A stretch of DNA of 64,000 nucleotides from Caulobacter sp. (GTDB lineage Bacteria > Pseudomonadota > Alphaproteobacteria > Caulobacterales > Caulobacteraceae): the NCBI RefSeq assembly GCF_017744445.1, contig NZ_JAGIBH010000005.1, forward strand, positions 124,001 through 188,000, given 5' to 3'. Shown here piece after piece: positions 25,432 through 36,600 of the stretch. The notes beneath the pieces are model-generated. The model was not told the DNA's origin and ran no database searches. It saw only the letters and a program-made list of their open reading frames with translations. Every line of letters begins with the position of its first letter. Position 1 is the first letter of the stretch. A program made the position numbers and the translations under genes.

Positions 25432-28400
25432 CTAGAACGTCGCGATCAGGCCGACATAGTAGCGCCGGCCCGAAAAGGTGGTGTCGTAGACATACGGCGT
25501 GCCGCCGCCGATGCTGCGGAACGCGTCCGGCGCGAAGCGCGACATCTTGTCGTCCAGCAGGTTCTTGCCCTCGGCGAACAGCTGGATCTGCTTGGTCAGC
25601 TTGTACGACGCCCGCGCGTCCAGCGACTTGGTGCCGATCTTGAAGATCGGCGAAACGACCTTGTAGTACGAGGTCGTCGTGCCGCCGCCGGCCGCCGGAA
25701 TGCGGTTGAGGCCCGCCACTTCGGTGCGATCGTAGTACAGGTCGCGGCGCTGGTAGGCGATGCGGGCGTTCACCCGGCCATCGTCGTACCAAAGGTTCAG
25801 GTTGTAGGTGAAGCTGGACTGCTTGGCGGGCGGCAGCGCCTTGCCCGTGAACAGGTCGATCTGGGTGTTGGTCTCGTTCGACTCGTTCTTGGCGTAGTTG
25901 AAGCCCGCGCCGGTATATTTCAGCCGCCACGGCAGGAAGGTGAAGGCCGTGCGGCCCGCCACTTCGAAGCCTTTCTGCTTCAGGCCGCTGGGGCCGTCCA
26001 CATAGGTGTTGGCGGCGTACTTCTCGCCGTCGAGATCGTAGTTGGCGATCGTGACCGGGTCCGGATAGCCCGACTTCACGTCGATCGCGAACAGACCCAC
26101 GCTGAGCTGCGTGTCCGCGTTCGGGTACCATTCGGCCGACAGGTTCTGGGTGGTGGCCGCATAGCCCTTCAGCTCGGGATTGCCGATACGACCCGTGCAG
26201 TTGCTGACCGCGTCGCCACGGATCAGGCTGGCGTCGTCTTCGTCCGAGTTCGGATCGTTGAACTGGCCAGGATACTGCGCGATCAGCTTTTCAATCGCCG
26301 CCTGGGTCGTCGCGTCGATCTTGTTGCAGGTCGCCGAGCTGGTGCCGGTCAGTTCCCCCATCTTGGGCCGCGCGCGCTGCTTGGCGATCGAGTAGCGGAC
26401 CACGAACTGGTCCTCGATCGGCCACAGGGCCAGGTTGAAGCTGGGCAGGAAGTCGTTCGACTTGCGCTTGATGTCCGTCATCCTGCGCTCGACGAGCGTG
26501 GCGGTGATCACCGTGTTGGGATCGACGACTTGGCCAGCATTGAGGGCGGCCAGCGCGGCCGGATTGATGGCCAGGTTGTTGAGGACAACCGACGGCTGAC
26601 CCGTGACGTCCACCTGCTGGTAGCGCACGCCGAAATTACCCATGACCGGCATCCAGGCCAGCCGCGTCTCGAAGTCGACCATGGCGTAGGCCGAGGTCGT
26701 CTTCTCGTTGGTCGAGAACGACGGGCGGTCATAGGTTTTGCCGTCCGAGGCCACGCAGCGATACAGGCACTCGATATTGTGCCGGTTCAGGTCGGCATTC
26801 TGGCCAAGCTCACCGAAGAACTTCTTGAAGTCATAGGCCGCCCAGCTGTCGAGCAGCGTTCCGCGATCCGGCATGCCGCCGAAGAACTGCCCGCCCGGAA
26901 TGTCCCGCAGGCTGTTCTTGATCAGCGACTGATACTGGTCCTGAGTCAGGGTGTAGGTTCGGTACCGCTGGTCCTGGATCGTGGTGCTGGGACGATCAGC
27001 GGTGCCGAACTTACAGGGCGCGGACGCCGGCGCCGCCGACGGCAGACAGAACTGGACGAGGTCCAGGCTGCGCGCGCGATACAGGGTTACGCCCGGCGAC
27101 AGGTCGAAGCCGCCTTCGCGCCAGGTGGTGTTGTCGTGGTCACGACGCTGGATACCGAACTTGAAGGTCTTGACCGGACCGAAGTGATCGAACTCGCGCG
27201 TGACGTCGATCTGGTAGTTCAGCTCGGTGCTCTTGTCGGCCTGGGGCGTATATTCCAGCTGCGAGGTGGCGCTCAGGCCGTTGGCGCCTAGCACCGGATA
27301 GTAGGACGCGGGGTTGCTCAGATCGACCGAGTTCGGCGTCAGGATGGTCCACAGGCCGTTCTCGGGCACCATCTTGAAGGTCGCCGACGGGATCGAGGCG
27401 ACGAAGCTGAACGCCTCGTCCTCGCGCGTGGACTTGGCCATGCCGTACTGGACGCGAGCCTTGGCGATCCACTTGCCGGCGGCGAAGTCCGCGCCGCCCT
27501 GCAGATAGTGCTGCTGGTCGTGGCGCTCGATGTAGCGGTCCTGGGTCGTCCAGTTCAGGGTCGTCGAACCATTGCCGCGGATCAGGTCGAACTGCGTCAC
27601 GTAGTGGTTCGGATTGACCGTGACGTTGCGCATGCTGGTCGCCAGGACGCCGGCCGTGTTGGTCGTGCCCGTCGGGCTGGCGACGCTGAGATTGAAGTTG
27701 TTGAAACCCTGGTCATTGATGTTGGGATTGTACGACGCGAAGACGGTCAGGTTGTTGTTGACCCGGAAGTCGGCGCGGAACTGGGCCGAATAACGCTTGT
27801 CCTCGCGAACGCCCCGGCTGAAACGCACCAGCGACGGGACGAAGTCCTCGAACTGGGCGTAGCAGTTCAGGCGAGAGTCGGCCGCCGTCCCCACTGGCGC
27901 CGGCAAAGCCGCGCAGCCGGCCTTGTTGGTTACGGCCGCCGCGATCGGGTCGTACGGGGTCGTGAAGCTCTTACTCGCCGAATTGTCGTGGTCGCCCAGC
28001 GGGATGTAGCCCGCCTGCTTGTCCGAGACCCGCGCGGTGTCGGTGACGGTGCGCACATCGTCATAGGTGAAGTTGACCAGGATCCCGAGGCGGTCGTCGA
28101 AGAACTTGCGCGTGGCGAAGGCGTTGATGCGCGGCGACCACTTCTTCTCCAGCGAGCTGTTCTGGTACTGGACATTCAGCTTGACCATCGGCTTGCTGAA
28201 ATCCAGGCCGCCGCGCTGCTCGATCCTCACCGTGCCGCCGACGCCGCCGGGCGTCATGTCGGCGGTCTGGCCCTTGATGACGTCGACGCTCTTGATCAGG
28301 TCCGACGACATGTCGCCCAGGCCGGTCACCGAGCGGCCGTCCTGGCTGCCCGTGGCCAGCATCGACATGCCGTCGACCTCGACACGCACCAGGTCGGCGC

Positions 28401-28746
28401 TCTGGCCGCGAATGGAGAACCCGCCCTGCTGGCCGTCGTCGGCGACATCCAGGGCCACGCCGGCGATGCGAGCCACGGCTTCGCCGACGTTCTTGTCGGG
28501 GAAGTTGCCCACGTCGTCGGCGACGATCGAGTCCTGGTTGGTGGCCGCGCGCTTCTTGCGCTGGATCGCCGACTGTTCGGCCTTGCGCGCGCCGACCACG
28601 ACGATCTCTTCGACCTGCTCGTCAGCGGCGGCCCCGCCCGCGCTCTGCGCGCGGACTGAGGTGGCGGCCCCGGCGGCCAACGCCAGGATCGACGCGCCGA
28701 CCATCAGCTTCACAGCGATGGCATCTGTGTTCTTCGAGAGTTTCAT
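25432..28746 (-). CDS. Large carbohydrate-type TonB-dependent receptor
   Basis: A 1104-residue outer-membrane receptor without STN domain. Signal peptide (about 1-34, ending SVRAQS), TonB-box-like EEIVVVGARKA, plug with PDKNVGEAVARIAGVALD and SIRGQSADLVRVEVDG, and a long barrel ending in RRYYVGLIATF. The length and plug sequence match the Caulobacter/Xanthomonas receptors used for plant oligosaccharides. It is the first gene of a unit with GH106, dehydrogenase and kinase, and follows the PL10 lyase. A rhamnogalacturonan or galacturonide fragment is the likely ligand (inference). Confidence 0.92.
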   Translation of the reverse strand: MKLSKNTDAIAVKLMVGASILALAAGAATSVRAQSAGGAAADEQVEEIVVVGARKAEQSAIQRKKRAATNQDSIVADDVGNFPDKNVGEAVARIAGVALDVADDGQQGGFSIRGQSADLVRVEVDGMSMLATGSQDGRSVTGLGDMSSDLIKSVDVIKGQTADMTPGGVGGTVRIEQRGGLDFSKPMVKLNVQYQNSSLEKKWSPRINAFATRKFFDDRLGILVNFTYDDVRTVTDTARVSDKQAGYIPLGDHDNSASKSFTTPYDPIAAAVTNKAGCAALPAPVGTAADSRLNCYAQFEDFVPSLVRFSRGVREDKRYSAQFRADFRVNNNLTVFASYNPNINDQGFNNFNLSVASPTGTTNTAGVLATSMRNVTVNPNHYVTQFDLIRGNGSTTLNWTTQDRYIERHDQQHYLQGGADFAAGKWIAKARVQYGMAKSTREDEAFSFVASIPSATFKMVPENGLWTILTPNSVDLSNPASYYPVLGANGLSATSQLEYTPQADKSTELNYQIDVTREFDHFGPVKTFKFGIQRRDHDNTTWREGGFDLSPGVTLYRARSLDLVQFCLPSAAPASAPCKFGTADRPSTTIQDQRYRTYTLTQDQYQSLIKNSLRDIPGGQFFGGMPDRGTLLDSWAAYDFKKFFGELGQNADLNRHNIECLYRCVASDGKTYDRPSFSTNEKTTSAYAMVDFETRLAWMPVMGNFGVRYQQVDVTGQPSVVLNNLAINPAALAALNAGQVVDPNTVITATLVERRMTDIKRKSNDFLPSFNLALWPIEDQFVVRYSIAKQRARPKMGELTGTSSATCNKIDATTQAAIEKLIAQYPGQFNDPNSDEDDASLIRGDAVSNCTGRIGNPELKGYAATTQNLSAEWYPNADTQLSVGLFAIDVKSGYPDPVTIANYDLDGEKYAANTYVDGPSGLKQKGFEVAGRTAFTFLPWRLKYTGAGFNYAKNESNETNTQIDLFTGKALPPAKQSSFTYNLNLWYDDGRVNARIAYQRRDLYYDRTEVAGLNRIPAAGGGTTTSYYKVVSPIFKIGTKSLDARASYKLTKQIQLFAEGKNLLDDKMSRFAPDAFRSIGGGTPYVYDTTFSGRRYYVGLIATF

Positions 28747-28792
28747 GTTGTTCCCTACCCCGGCCTATCGGCCTCTTTTTTGTGTCTTGGCG

Positions 28793-28820
28793 GATGCGGC
28801 CGTGGTCTCCCGGCCGCATC
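28793..28820 (-). repeat. 10-bp hairpin in receptor leader region
   Basis: GATGCGGCCG / CGGCCGCATC, a perfect stem with an 8-nt loop, lies between the pectate lyase stop and the receptor start. No T-run follows on the minus strand. It may end the lyase transcript in a Rho-dependent way or lie in the receptor leader. Confidence 0.45.
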
Positions 28821-28833
28821 GACAGCACTTTTA

Positions 28834-28844
28834 TTTTCAGACAA
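28834..28844. promoter_or_regulatory. TTTTCAGACAA, one-mismatch copy of tarD palindrome
   Basis: It matches 10 of 11 bases of the TTGTCAGACAA element upstream of tarD and lies 88 bp upstream of the receptor start. It could be a shared operator, but a short partial palindrome of this kind may also occur by chance. Confidence 0.2.
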
Positions 28845-28919
28845 GCGTCATCAGTCGCCCCAGCGCGGGGCGTTGATCTTCCTTTCCAGTCTTGATCGGT
28901 GACCTAGGCTCTTCGCACC

Positions 28920-30233
28920 TTACGGATGCGAGGGCGCCCACTGCTCATACGCATCCAAAGCCTTTTGCGGACCGGACGAATACCAGGAGTAGCCATTGCG
29001 GCGCCCCTTGGAGATCTCGTTCACGTCGTCGTGGATCGTCTTGCCCCAGTCGCCGAAGATCGGCTGGCCGGTGGCGATGTCGTAGTTGCGCGACCAGATG
29101 ACTGGCGCGCCGGGCTTGTCGATCAGCTTGCGGCCTTCCTCGTCGCTGACCTTGGTGAAGGCCTTGTCGCGGACGGCGTGAGCCTTCAGCCAGGCGACGC
29201 CAGCATGCACCGAGGCCTTCACTTCCGGCGTCGGGTTGGGTTGGCGCATCAGGAACAGCAGGATGTCGGTGCTCTCGGCGCTGGCCAGCGAGCGCATTTC
29301 GTAGTCGCGGGCCGAGCTGGGCTTCAGGGTCAGCGGGTCGACCTGCTGCGGCCAGACGGTCTTCTTGCCGTTGACCACCACCTGGGCGTCCAGGATCGGC
29401 CGGATGGCCCGCGCCGAAGCCGCGCCAGCGGTCTTGCGCAGGGCCGGCGGAGCGAAGTCGAAGCCTTCCTTGGCCTCGGCGACGTCCTCCAGGATCATGG
29501 CCGCCTCGGCCACGGCGTTGTCGTTGAACGTCACCGCGTCGTGGAAGCCACCCTCGATCGGGTAGATCTGCGGCCAGCCGCCGTTGGGATACTGCGCCGC
29601 CAGCAGGTAGTGCACGCCCTTGAGGATGCTGGCGCGATAGGCGTCGCCGTCCTTGCCCGGAAGCTGCTGCTGGACCTTGGCCAGGAAGCGCATCTCGGTG
29701 GTGGTCGCGCCGTTGTCCAGCGTGCCCACGAAGGTCCAGAAGCGGTCGGTCGGCGTGTCGAAGCTGTCGTCCAGCGCCATGTGCTCGGCGTTGTTGGCGT
29801 AGCGCTGGCCCTTCAGGCGCGGCGGCTTGGTGCGGTCCTGGTTCTTGCTCCAGCCGCCGGCGGGGGTCTGGAAGCTTACGATGGTGTCGGCGATGGCGCG
29901 AGCTTCGGCGCTGCCGTACCAGGCCGCATCCTTGTCCAGGGGCATGTGGCCGCTGCCGGCCTCGGGCGGAGGCGGCGGCGTCTGGCCGGCGGGAAGCTCG
30001 GCCGCCAGGGTGGCCTTGTCGGTCTGCATTTGGGCTTGCGAACGCTTGATATAAGCGGCCCACGCCGCGCGCTGCGCCGCCGGCAGCTCGGTGAGGCGCT
30101 CGGCGGTTAGCGAGCGCGCCGGCTGGTTTTTGCCGATCACCGCAGCGTCCACGGCGCCCGGCGCGGCCATCATGGTCATGCCCAGCAGCGCTGCGCGGCA
30201 AACGCCGCCGATCGAACCGTTTGTCTTCGTCAC
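28920..30233 (-). CDS. Pectate lyase, PL10 family
   Basis: A 437-residue secreted lyase that cleaves polygalacturonate by beta-elimination. The PL10 signature is clear: SFQTPAGGWSKNQDRTK, DNGATTTEMRFLAKV, YPNGGWPQIYP, VTFNDNAVAEA, ARDYEMRSLASAES and GRRNGYSWYSSGPQ. The signal peptide spans residues 1-30, followed by a Pro-rich linker (QTPPPPPEAGSG, about 80-95). The start is GTG at 30233 with GAGGA very close by. It lies upstream of the carbohydrate receptor on the same strand, 173 bp away. A palindrome about 120 bp upstream is a candidate operator. Confidence 0.9.
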   Translation of the reverse strand: MTKTNGSIGGVCRAALLGMTMMAAPGAVDAAVIGKNQPARSLTAERLTELPAAQRAAWAAYIKRSQAQMQTDKATLAAELPAGQTPPPPPEAGSGHMPLDKDAAWYGSAEARAIADTIVSFQTPAGGWSKNQDRTKPPRLKGQRYANNAEHMALDDSFDTPTDRFWTFVGTLDNGATTTEMRFLAKVQQQLPGKDGDAYRASILKGVHYLLAAQYPNGGWPQIYPIEGGFHDAVTFNDNAVAEAAMILEDVAEAKEGFDFAPPALRKTAGAASARAIRPILDAQVVVNGKKTVWPQQVDPLTLKPSSARDYEMRSLASAESTDILLFLMRQPNPTPEVKASVHAGVAWLKAHAVRDKAFTKVSDEEGRKLIDKPGAPVIWSRNYDIATGQPIFGDWGKTIHDDVNEISKGRRNGYSWYSSGPQKALDAYEQWAPSHP

Positions 30234-30352
30234 TTCCTCACCCGACTCTTCTCAATGCGAACAACGCGGCCCGGCCCCGACGTGAATCGATGACCGCCTC
30301 GCGCGACGCATCTTAAGGCGCCTTTTCGCGATCGCACACCACTATCCCATAT

Positions 30353-30367
30353 AATGGTCTTACCATT
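30353..30367. promoter_or_regulatory. Perfect palindrome AATGGT-CTT-ACCATT, candidate operator
   Basis: Six-base arms with a 3-bp centre lie 120 bp upstream of the pectate lyase start. It fits the TnGTnnnACnA pattern of FadR-subfamily GntR repressors, which often control hexuronate genes. The regulator is not encoded in the window. Confidence 0.45.
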
Positions 30368-30569
30368 TACATGATGGAACGCGTTTAGCGTGAGCAAGTC
30401 AATTACTAATGAACTGCATTTCATCAATGCGGACAGGCCAGTTGTTACACAGCCGTCGATCCCGGCGCGCGGAAACGCCTTCTCCGCATGCGCACGCACC
30501 GCCGGAGAGTCGATAATTCTATTTATTTCCAATGAGATGGATTTTCGAACCTGACGCGAATGCAAGAAC

Positions 30570-30593
30570 GGCCGGGACATATGTCCCGGCCGA
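30570..30593 (-). terminator. Terminator of autotransporter gene
   Basis: A perfect 24-bp palindrome (CGGCCGGGACAT and its complement) is followed on the minus strand by TTCTTGCAT. It lies 65 bp beyond the autotransporter stop. A second, imperfect inverted repeat (CCAATTT ... AAATTGG, 30618-30645) lies nearer the stop codon. Confidence 0.7.
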
Positions 30594-30657
30594 TCAAGCA
30601 GTCTAAAATTGGCTAACCCAATTTCCCGCACGGTGCGAAAATTGGCGCCCGTTCGCC

Positions 30658-33600
30658 CTAGAACGGGATCGCCAGCTTCAGCGACAGCGTCTGGTTTCGG
30701 GTCCGATCGCCGAACTGGCCGGTCCAGGCCAGACGGCCACTGGCCTTGGAGCCGATGATCGACAGGCCTAGCTCGGTATCGAAGGTGGTCTTGTCCAGCC
30801 CGGGATTGACCGTGAAGCCGCTGGCGGCCGCCGCCGGAGCGCCCTGGAAGGCCGCCTCGAACAGCGCCTTCTCAGCGTCGGACGAATAGGTCGCCCCCAC
30901 TCGGCCATAGGGTCGATAGACAGCGCTGCGGCCCCGGAACTCGGCCCCCGCCTCGACCTTGAAACTGGCGCGGGCGTAGGTGTCCTTCTGGTCGGGAACG
31001 ACCAGGTTGACCGCGCCGGCGCCGGTTTCGGTGAAACCCTTGGTCTCGACCTTGACGGCGCTGGCCTCGACGATCGGCTTCACATAGGCCCGGTCCGAGC
31101 CCCAGCGATAAGTGGCGCGCGCCGTGGCGGCCAGGAAGCTCATGTCCTGCTTGCCGCGCGCCAGGCGTGCGGGCGAGGCCGGCAGCGGTACGAGACGGCG
31201 CGTCTTCACGTCCGACTGGCCGCCATGCAGCGCCAGGCCGACACCGAAGCCCTGGCCCGGATCGCGCTTGACGACGACGCCGCCCTGGAAGCGCTGGCCG
31301 TCGGCATTGACGCGGCTCTTCACGCCGCCGCCGACATCCTCGGCCGACAGCGCGCCGCCGACACGCCAGTTGTCGTCGATCGCCGCCTCGAAGCCGCCGG
31401 CCAGGCCGGTCGAGTTCTCGTCATAGGCCATGGCGGCCGAGCTGCCCTTCAGCTGCAGCCAACGCGCCGAAGGCTTCACCCAGATGCAGCCGCGATCGGA
31501 GAAGGCGATGCCCTCGCTGGCGCGCGGGCAGCTGAACATCGAGTCCGCGAACTGCTGGCTGGCGAAGATCTGCGCCGTCTGCTGGGCGGCATAGGTCTCG
31601 GGCGAGAAGCCGTCGTAGATATTAGCCAGCTGGCCCACGGTCGGCACGTAGAACAGCTCGGCCGTGATCGGCGCGAAGGTCGGCGAGCTGCCGGCTGTCT
31701 GGATGGCGTTGATGTGGTCGCCCAGCGCCGTCTGGTTACGGTTCAAGCCGATCGGCGAGAAGTCGATGTCATACTTGAGGTTCAGATCCTGAGCCGTCGG
31801 GGCCAGGGCAAAGCTCGCCACGGCCGAGATCGGCTTGTTCAGCGTCAGGTTCGACTGGGTCAGCGTGCCCGAACCATCCAGGATCGCCACGGTGTGGCTG
31901 CCCGGCAGGGCGTAGCCCGGGTTCAGGATATTGAGCGTGAAGGCGCCCTTGACGTCGATCGAGCCGGTCAGCTTCAGCTGGTCGATCTCGCCGGACTTGC
32001 CGGTGCGCAGCAGGTCCAGGTCGGTCAGCATGTTGCCGGTGGCCGACTGGATGAAGTTGCCCTGCACCGAGGTCGTCTGCACCGTGCCCGCGTCGCCAGG
32101 GCTGAGCAGGCCATGGTTGATCAGGTCGCCGCCGTTCAGCTTCACATAGTCCAGCGAGACGAAGAACGACTTGCTGTTGTTGATGACGCTGTTGACGCCC
32201 AGGCCCAGGTCGACATTGCCCACCAGGCCCTTGTTGCTGATCACCGCGTCGTTGCCGCCGGTCGCCGTGACGGCCAGCTTGGAGTCGGACCAGGTCACGC
32301 CGTTCAGGGTCAGGGTGTTGTTCTTGCCCCCGTCCATCAGGACGCCCATGCCGTAGACCGAGCCGCCCTTCACGTCGCCGTTCAGGGTGACGGTGATGTC
32401 GTCATTGCCGTCCTTCGAAGCGCTCTGGAAGACCGCGCCGATGCCGTTCTTGCCGCCGACGATGACGTTGCCGTTCTGGACGACGGTGACCTTGCCCCCC
32501 TCGCCCACGCCTTCCATCGAACCGAAGAAGCCCAGCAGCAGCTTGCCGCCGAACAGACCGCCGCCGCCGCCGACCGACTGGGCGAAGATGCCCATCGCGC
32601 CCGGGCCGGTGACGGTGATGTTGCCGGTGTTGGTCACCGTCACGTCGCCGCCGTCCCCGCCATTGGCGTGAACCGGGTTCAGCTGCAGATCGAGGATGTC
32701 GCTGTAGTTCTGACCACCGTACGACGTGGTGTTGCCCCACGAGGCCAGGCCCAGCGAATAGTCGCCGGCCAGGCCGCCGCCGCCGCCCACGCTCTGGGCG
32801 AAGATGCCCGTGGCGCCCGCGCCATGGGTGACGATGTCGCCCTTGTTGGTGACGATCACCTCGCCGCCATCGCCGGCCGAGCCGCCCAGGCCTGAGAACA
32901 CCACCTGGCCGACCGCGGCCATGATGCCCTCCCCGCCCTGGCCGCCGCCGCCGCCCACCGACTGGGCGAAGATGCCGTTGGCGCTGACGCCGAAGGTCTC
33001 GATCTTGCCCTCGTTCAGCACCGTGACCTTGCCGCCATTGCCGGCCGCGCCGCCCATGCCGCCGATGCCGATGCCGAACGCCGGTTCCTGCAGCGACTTG
33101 GCGAACTCGGCCGTGGCGGTCAGGTTGCCGACCGTGGCCATGGTGGCCTCATAGCCGCCGCGTTCCTTGTCCTCGCTCTCGGCATCGGTCGCGCCGCCGA
33201 CGCCGCCGCCGCCGCCGATCGACTGGGCGTAGACGCCGCGCGCCATGTCGCCTTCGGTGACGATCGCGCCCTTGTTGACGACATAGACCTCGCCGCCGTC
33301 GCCAGCCGCCGCGCCTTGGCCGCCGACGCTGACCTCACCGGCCAGGCCCGAGCCGCCCAGACCGCCGCCGCCGCCCACCGACTGGGCGAAGATGGCATGG
33401 CTGCCCTCACCCTTCGTGTGGATCACGCCATCATTCAGCACACGGACGAAGCCGCCATCGCCGGCGGCCGCGCCGGTGCCGCCGATGGCGATCTGCGCGG
33501 CCTTGCCCTCGCCCTTATTGATCAGGTCGAGGATGTTGGGGATCTCCTCGCCCTCGTCGGACACCGAACCGCCAGCGCCGCCGCCGCCGCCGACCGACTG

Positions 33601-36600
33601 GGCCATGACGCCGAACGAGCGAGCGCCCAGCGTCAGGATCGCGCCGTCGTTGTCGACCGTGACCTCGCCGCCGTCGCCGGCCGCGCCGCCATAGCCGCCC
33701 AGCGAGACGGACACCGAGGTCGCCCCTTTCGACTTCTTGTTCGAGAACGCCAGAGCGAAGCCGCGCGCGTCACCGCCCGCGCCGCCGCCGCCGCCCACCG
33801 ACTGGGCCATGACGCCATGGCTGCCGTCGGCGTTGGACAGCAGCAGGCCGCTGTTCTGCACCATCACTTCGCCGCCATTGCCCGCGACGCCACCGAAGCC
33901 GCCCATGGCGATCGAATAGACGCCATTCTTGCCCGCGCCCACCGCGCCGGACATCGAGGTGGCGATGCCGCCGTCGCCGCCGCCGCCGCCCACGCTCTGG
34001 GCGAAGATCACGTTGCTCTGGGCGCCGTCGGTGCGCATCGCGCCCGAGTTGACGACCTTGACCTCGCCGCCGTGATTGCCCTTGCCGCCCGAACCGCCCA
34101 TGGCGATGGAAATGTTCTGGCTGCGGTCGCCAAACGAGACCGAGCCGCTGCCGCCGAACGCGTAGTCGGCGAACTCGTCCTTATCGAGACCCGTCACGCC
34201 GCCGTGGCCGCCGCCGCCGCCGATCGACTGAGCCTGGATGCCATGCGCCAGTTCGCCCGTCGTCCAGATGGAGCCGCTGTTGTCGACCACGACATAGCCG
34301 CCCAGCGCGCCGTTGCCGCCGAAGCCGCCCATGCTGGCGGTGACATTGACCGACTGGCTGCCGGACATGGCGATATTGCCGGCCGAGCCGCCTGAACCGC
34401 CGCCGCCGCCCACGCTCTGCGCGAAGACGCCGATCGAGCCGTCGCCCTTGGTGTTGATGGTCTTGGTCGTGGTGACATAGACGTCGCCGGCCATGCCCGC
34501 GCCGCCGCCGCTGCCGCCCAGGGCCAGGCCGATATTGACGGCCTTGGTCGCCCCCAGATTGGCCGCGATCGTGAAGCCGCCCGTACCGCCGCCGCCGCCG
34601 ACCGATTGGGCGAAGACACCGTGCGAGGCCTCGCCCGTGGTCAGGATCTCATTGATGACGTCGACCTCGACCGTGCCGCTAGTCCCGCCGGAACCGCCTT
34701 GCCCGCCCAGACTGACACCCAGAGTCACGCTCTTGTTGGCGCCGACCGCGCCGGTCAGCCGGCCAGCCCAGCCGCCATCGCCGCCGCCGCCGCCCACGCT
34801 CTGGGCGAAGACGCCGTGCGAGCCGTCGCCGGTGGTTTGGGTCAGGCCCGTCACCTCGACCTTGACGTCGTCGCCCTTGCCGCCGACGCCGCCGCTGCCG
34901 CCAACGCTGGCGTTCAGGGCCAAGCTGTTCTGGCTGCCGCCCGACAAGGCGCCCGACAGGCTGAAGCCGCCCGCGCCGCCGCCGCCGCCCACGCTCTGGG
35001 CGAAGATACCGTGAGCGCCGTCACCGCCGGTGCCGATGTCGCTGGCGCTGTCGACATCGACCATGAAGCCGTTGCCGCCCTTGCCGCCCGTACCGCCGAC
35101 CGTCACCGAGGCTGAGCCGGCCGTCTGGCCCACGCCGACCGACAGGCCGCCGCTCCAGCCGCCCGCGCCGCCGCCGCCGCCCAGGCTCTGGGCCAGGATG
35201 CCGATCGCGCGATCGCCGCCGGTCAGGATCGCGCCTTGGCTGTCGACGGTGACCAGCTTGGCGTCGCCGCCGTCGCCACCCGAGCCGCCCAAGGCCAGGC
35301 TGGCGCCGCCGGCGATCTTGCCGCCGCCCACCGCCGCGCTGACCGAGAAGCCGCCCGTACCGCCGCCACCGCCCACTGACTGGGCCAGGATGCCGTACGA
35401 GTCCTCCCCCTTCGTGCCGATGTCGCCAGTGTTGGCGACCTCGACTAGACCGCCTGCGCCGCCGCCTCCGGCCGAGCCGCCGACCGAGACCCCGATCGCC
35501 CCGGCCACCACGCCGCCGGCGCCCGCGATCGAGCCGCTCCAGCCGCCGTGGCCGCCGCCGCCGCCGACGCTCTGGGCGTGCAGGGCGCTGGACCGGTCAC
35601 CGGTCGTGCTGATGTTGGCGCTGTTGGTCGCCTTGACCAGATCACCGTCGCCGGCGCCGGCGCCGGCGCCGCCCACGGCGACCGCGCCCGACACGGCGAC
35701 CTTGCCGCCGGCCACGGCCGCCGCGGCCGCGAAGCCGCCGTTACCGCCGCTGCCGCCGACCGATTGGGCGAAGACGCCTTGCGAGTCCGCGCCGATCGTC
35801 TCCAGATAGCCGGCGCTATTGACGGTGACGGTCTTGCCGTCGCCGCCGTCGCCGCCCGAGCCGCCCACGGCGATGCTGAGCGCGCCGAAGGCCCCGACCG
35901 CCGCGCCGACGCCGTAGCCGCCGTTGCCGCCGCCACCGCCCACCGACTGAGCGAATATCGCCGCCGCCCGCTCGCCGCCAGTGCGGATGTCGCTGCCAGT
36001 CCCGGCTTTGACCGTGACCAGGTCGCCGTCGCCGCCCTTGCCGCCCGTGCCGCCGACCGAGATGTTCAGGAAGGCCCCGACGCTGGCCGCGCCGCCGCCG
36101 TTGCCGCCGCCGCCGCCGACCGACTGAGCGAAGACGCCGATCGAGCGGTCGCCGCTGGTCTTGATCTTGCCGGTGTTGCTGATGTCGACAACACCGCCCT
36201 TGCCGCCGTCGCCGCCCGAGCCGCCGATCGAGATCATCCCGCCCGTGCCGCCGCCGTCGCCGCCGCCACCGCCCACGCTCTGGGCGTAGATGGCCGAGGC
36301 GTCGGACCCGAGGGTCGTCAGCGAGCCGGTGTTGCCGACCGTGACCGTCTTGGAGTCGCCGCCGCCGCCACCGATGCCGCCCACCGCGGCCAGGCCGCCC
36401 GCGCCGCCGCCGTCACCGCCGCCGCCGCCGATGCTCTCGGCGAAGATCGCCTGCGAGCCGACGCCATGGGTCGTGATCGCGCCGGCGTTGTTGACGTTGA
36501 CCGTGCCGCCGTTGGACGTGGCGCTGCCGTTGCCGCCGATCGAGACCAGGCTCGACGCCGAACCGCCCGAACCGCCCGAACCGCCGATCGACTGAGCGAG

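Larger units (their letters stand above)
30234..30657. other. 424-bp AT-richer intergenic region with pelA promoter
   Basis: No credible gene is seen. It holds, from right to left, the transcription-stop structures of the autotransporter gene and the promoter region of the pectate lyase. Base composition is clearly lower in GC than the flanking genes. A 133-codon reading frame crossing it has no family resemblance and no ribosome site. Confidence 0.7.

Noticed and set aside
27508..28659. 383-codon plus-strand frame opposite the carbohydrate receptor
   Set aside because: Shadow of the receptor; no ribosome site or domain.
30230..30631. 133-codon minus-strand frame in the pelA upstream region
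   Set aside because: It spans the terminator palindrome and operator, has unusual composition and no ribosome site.
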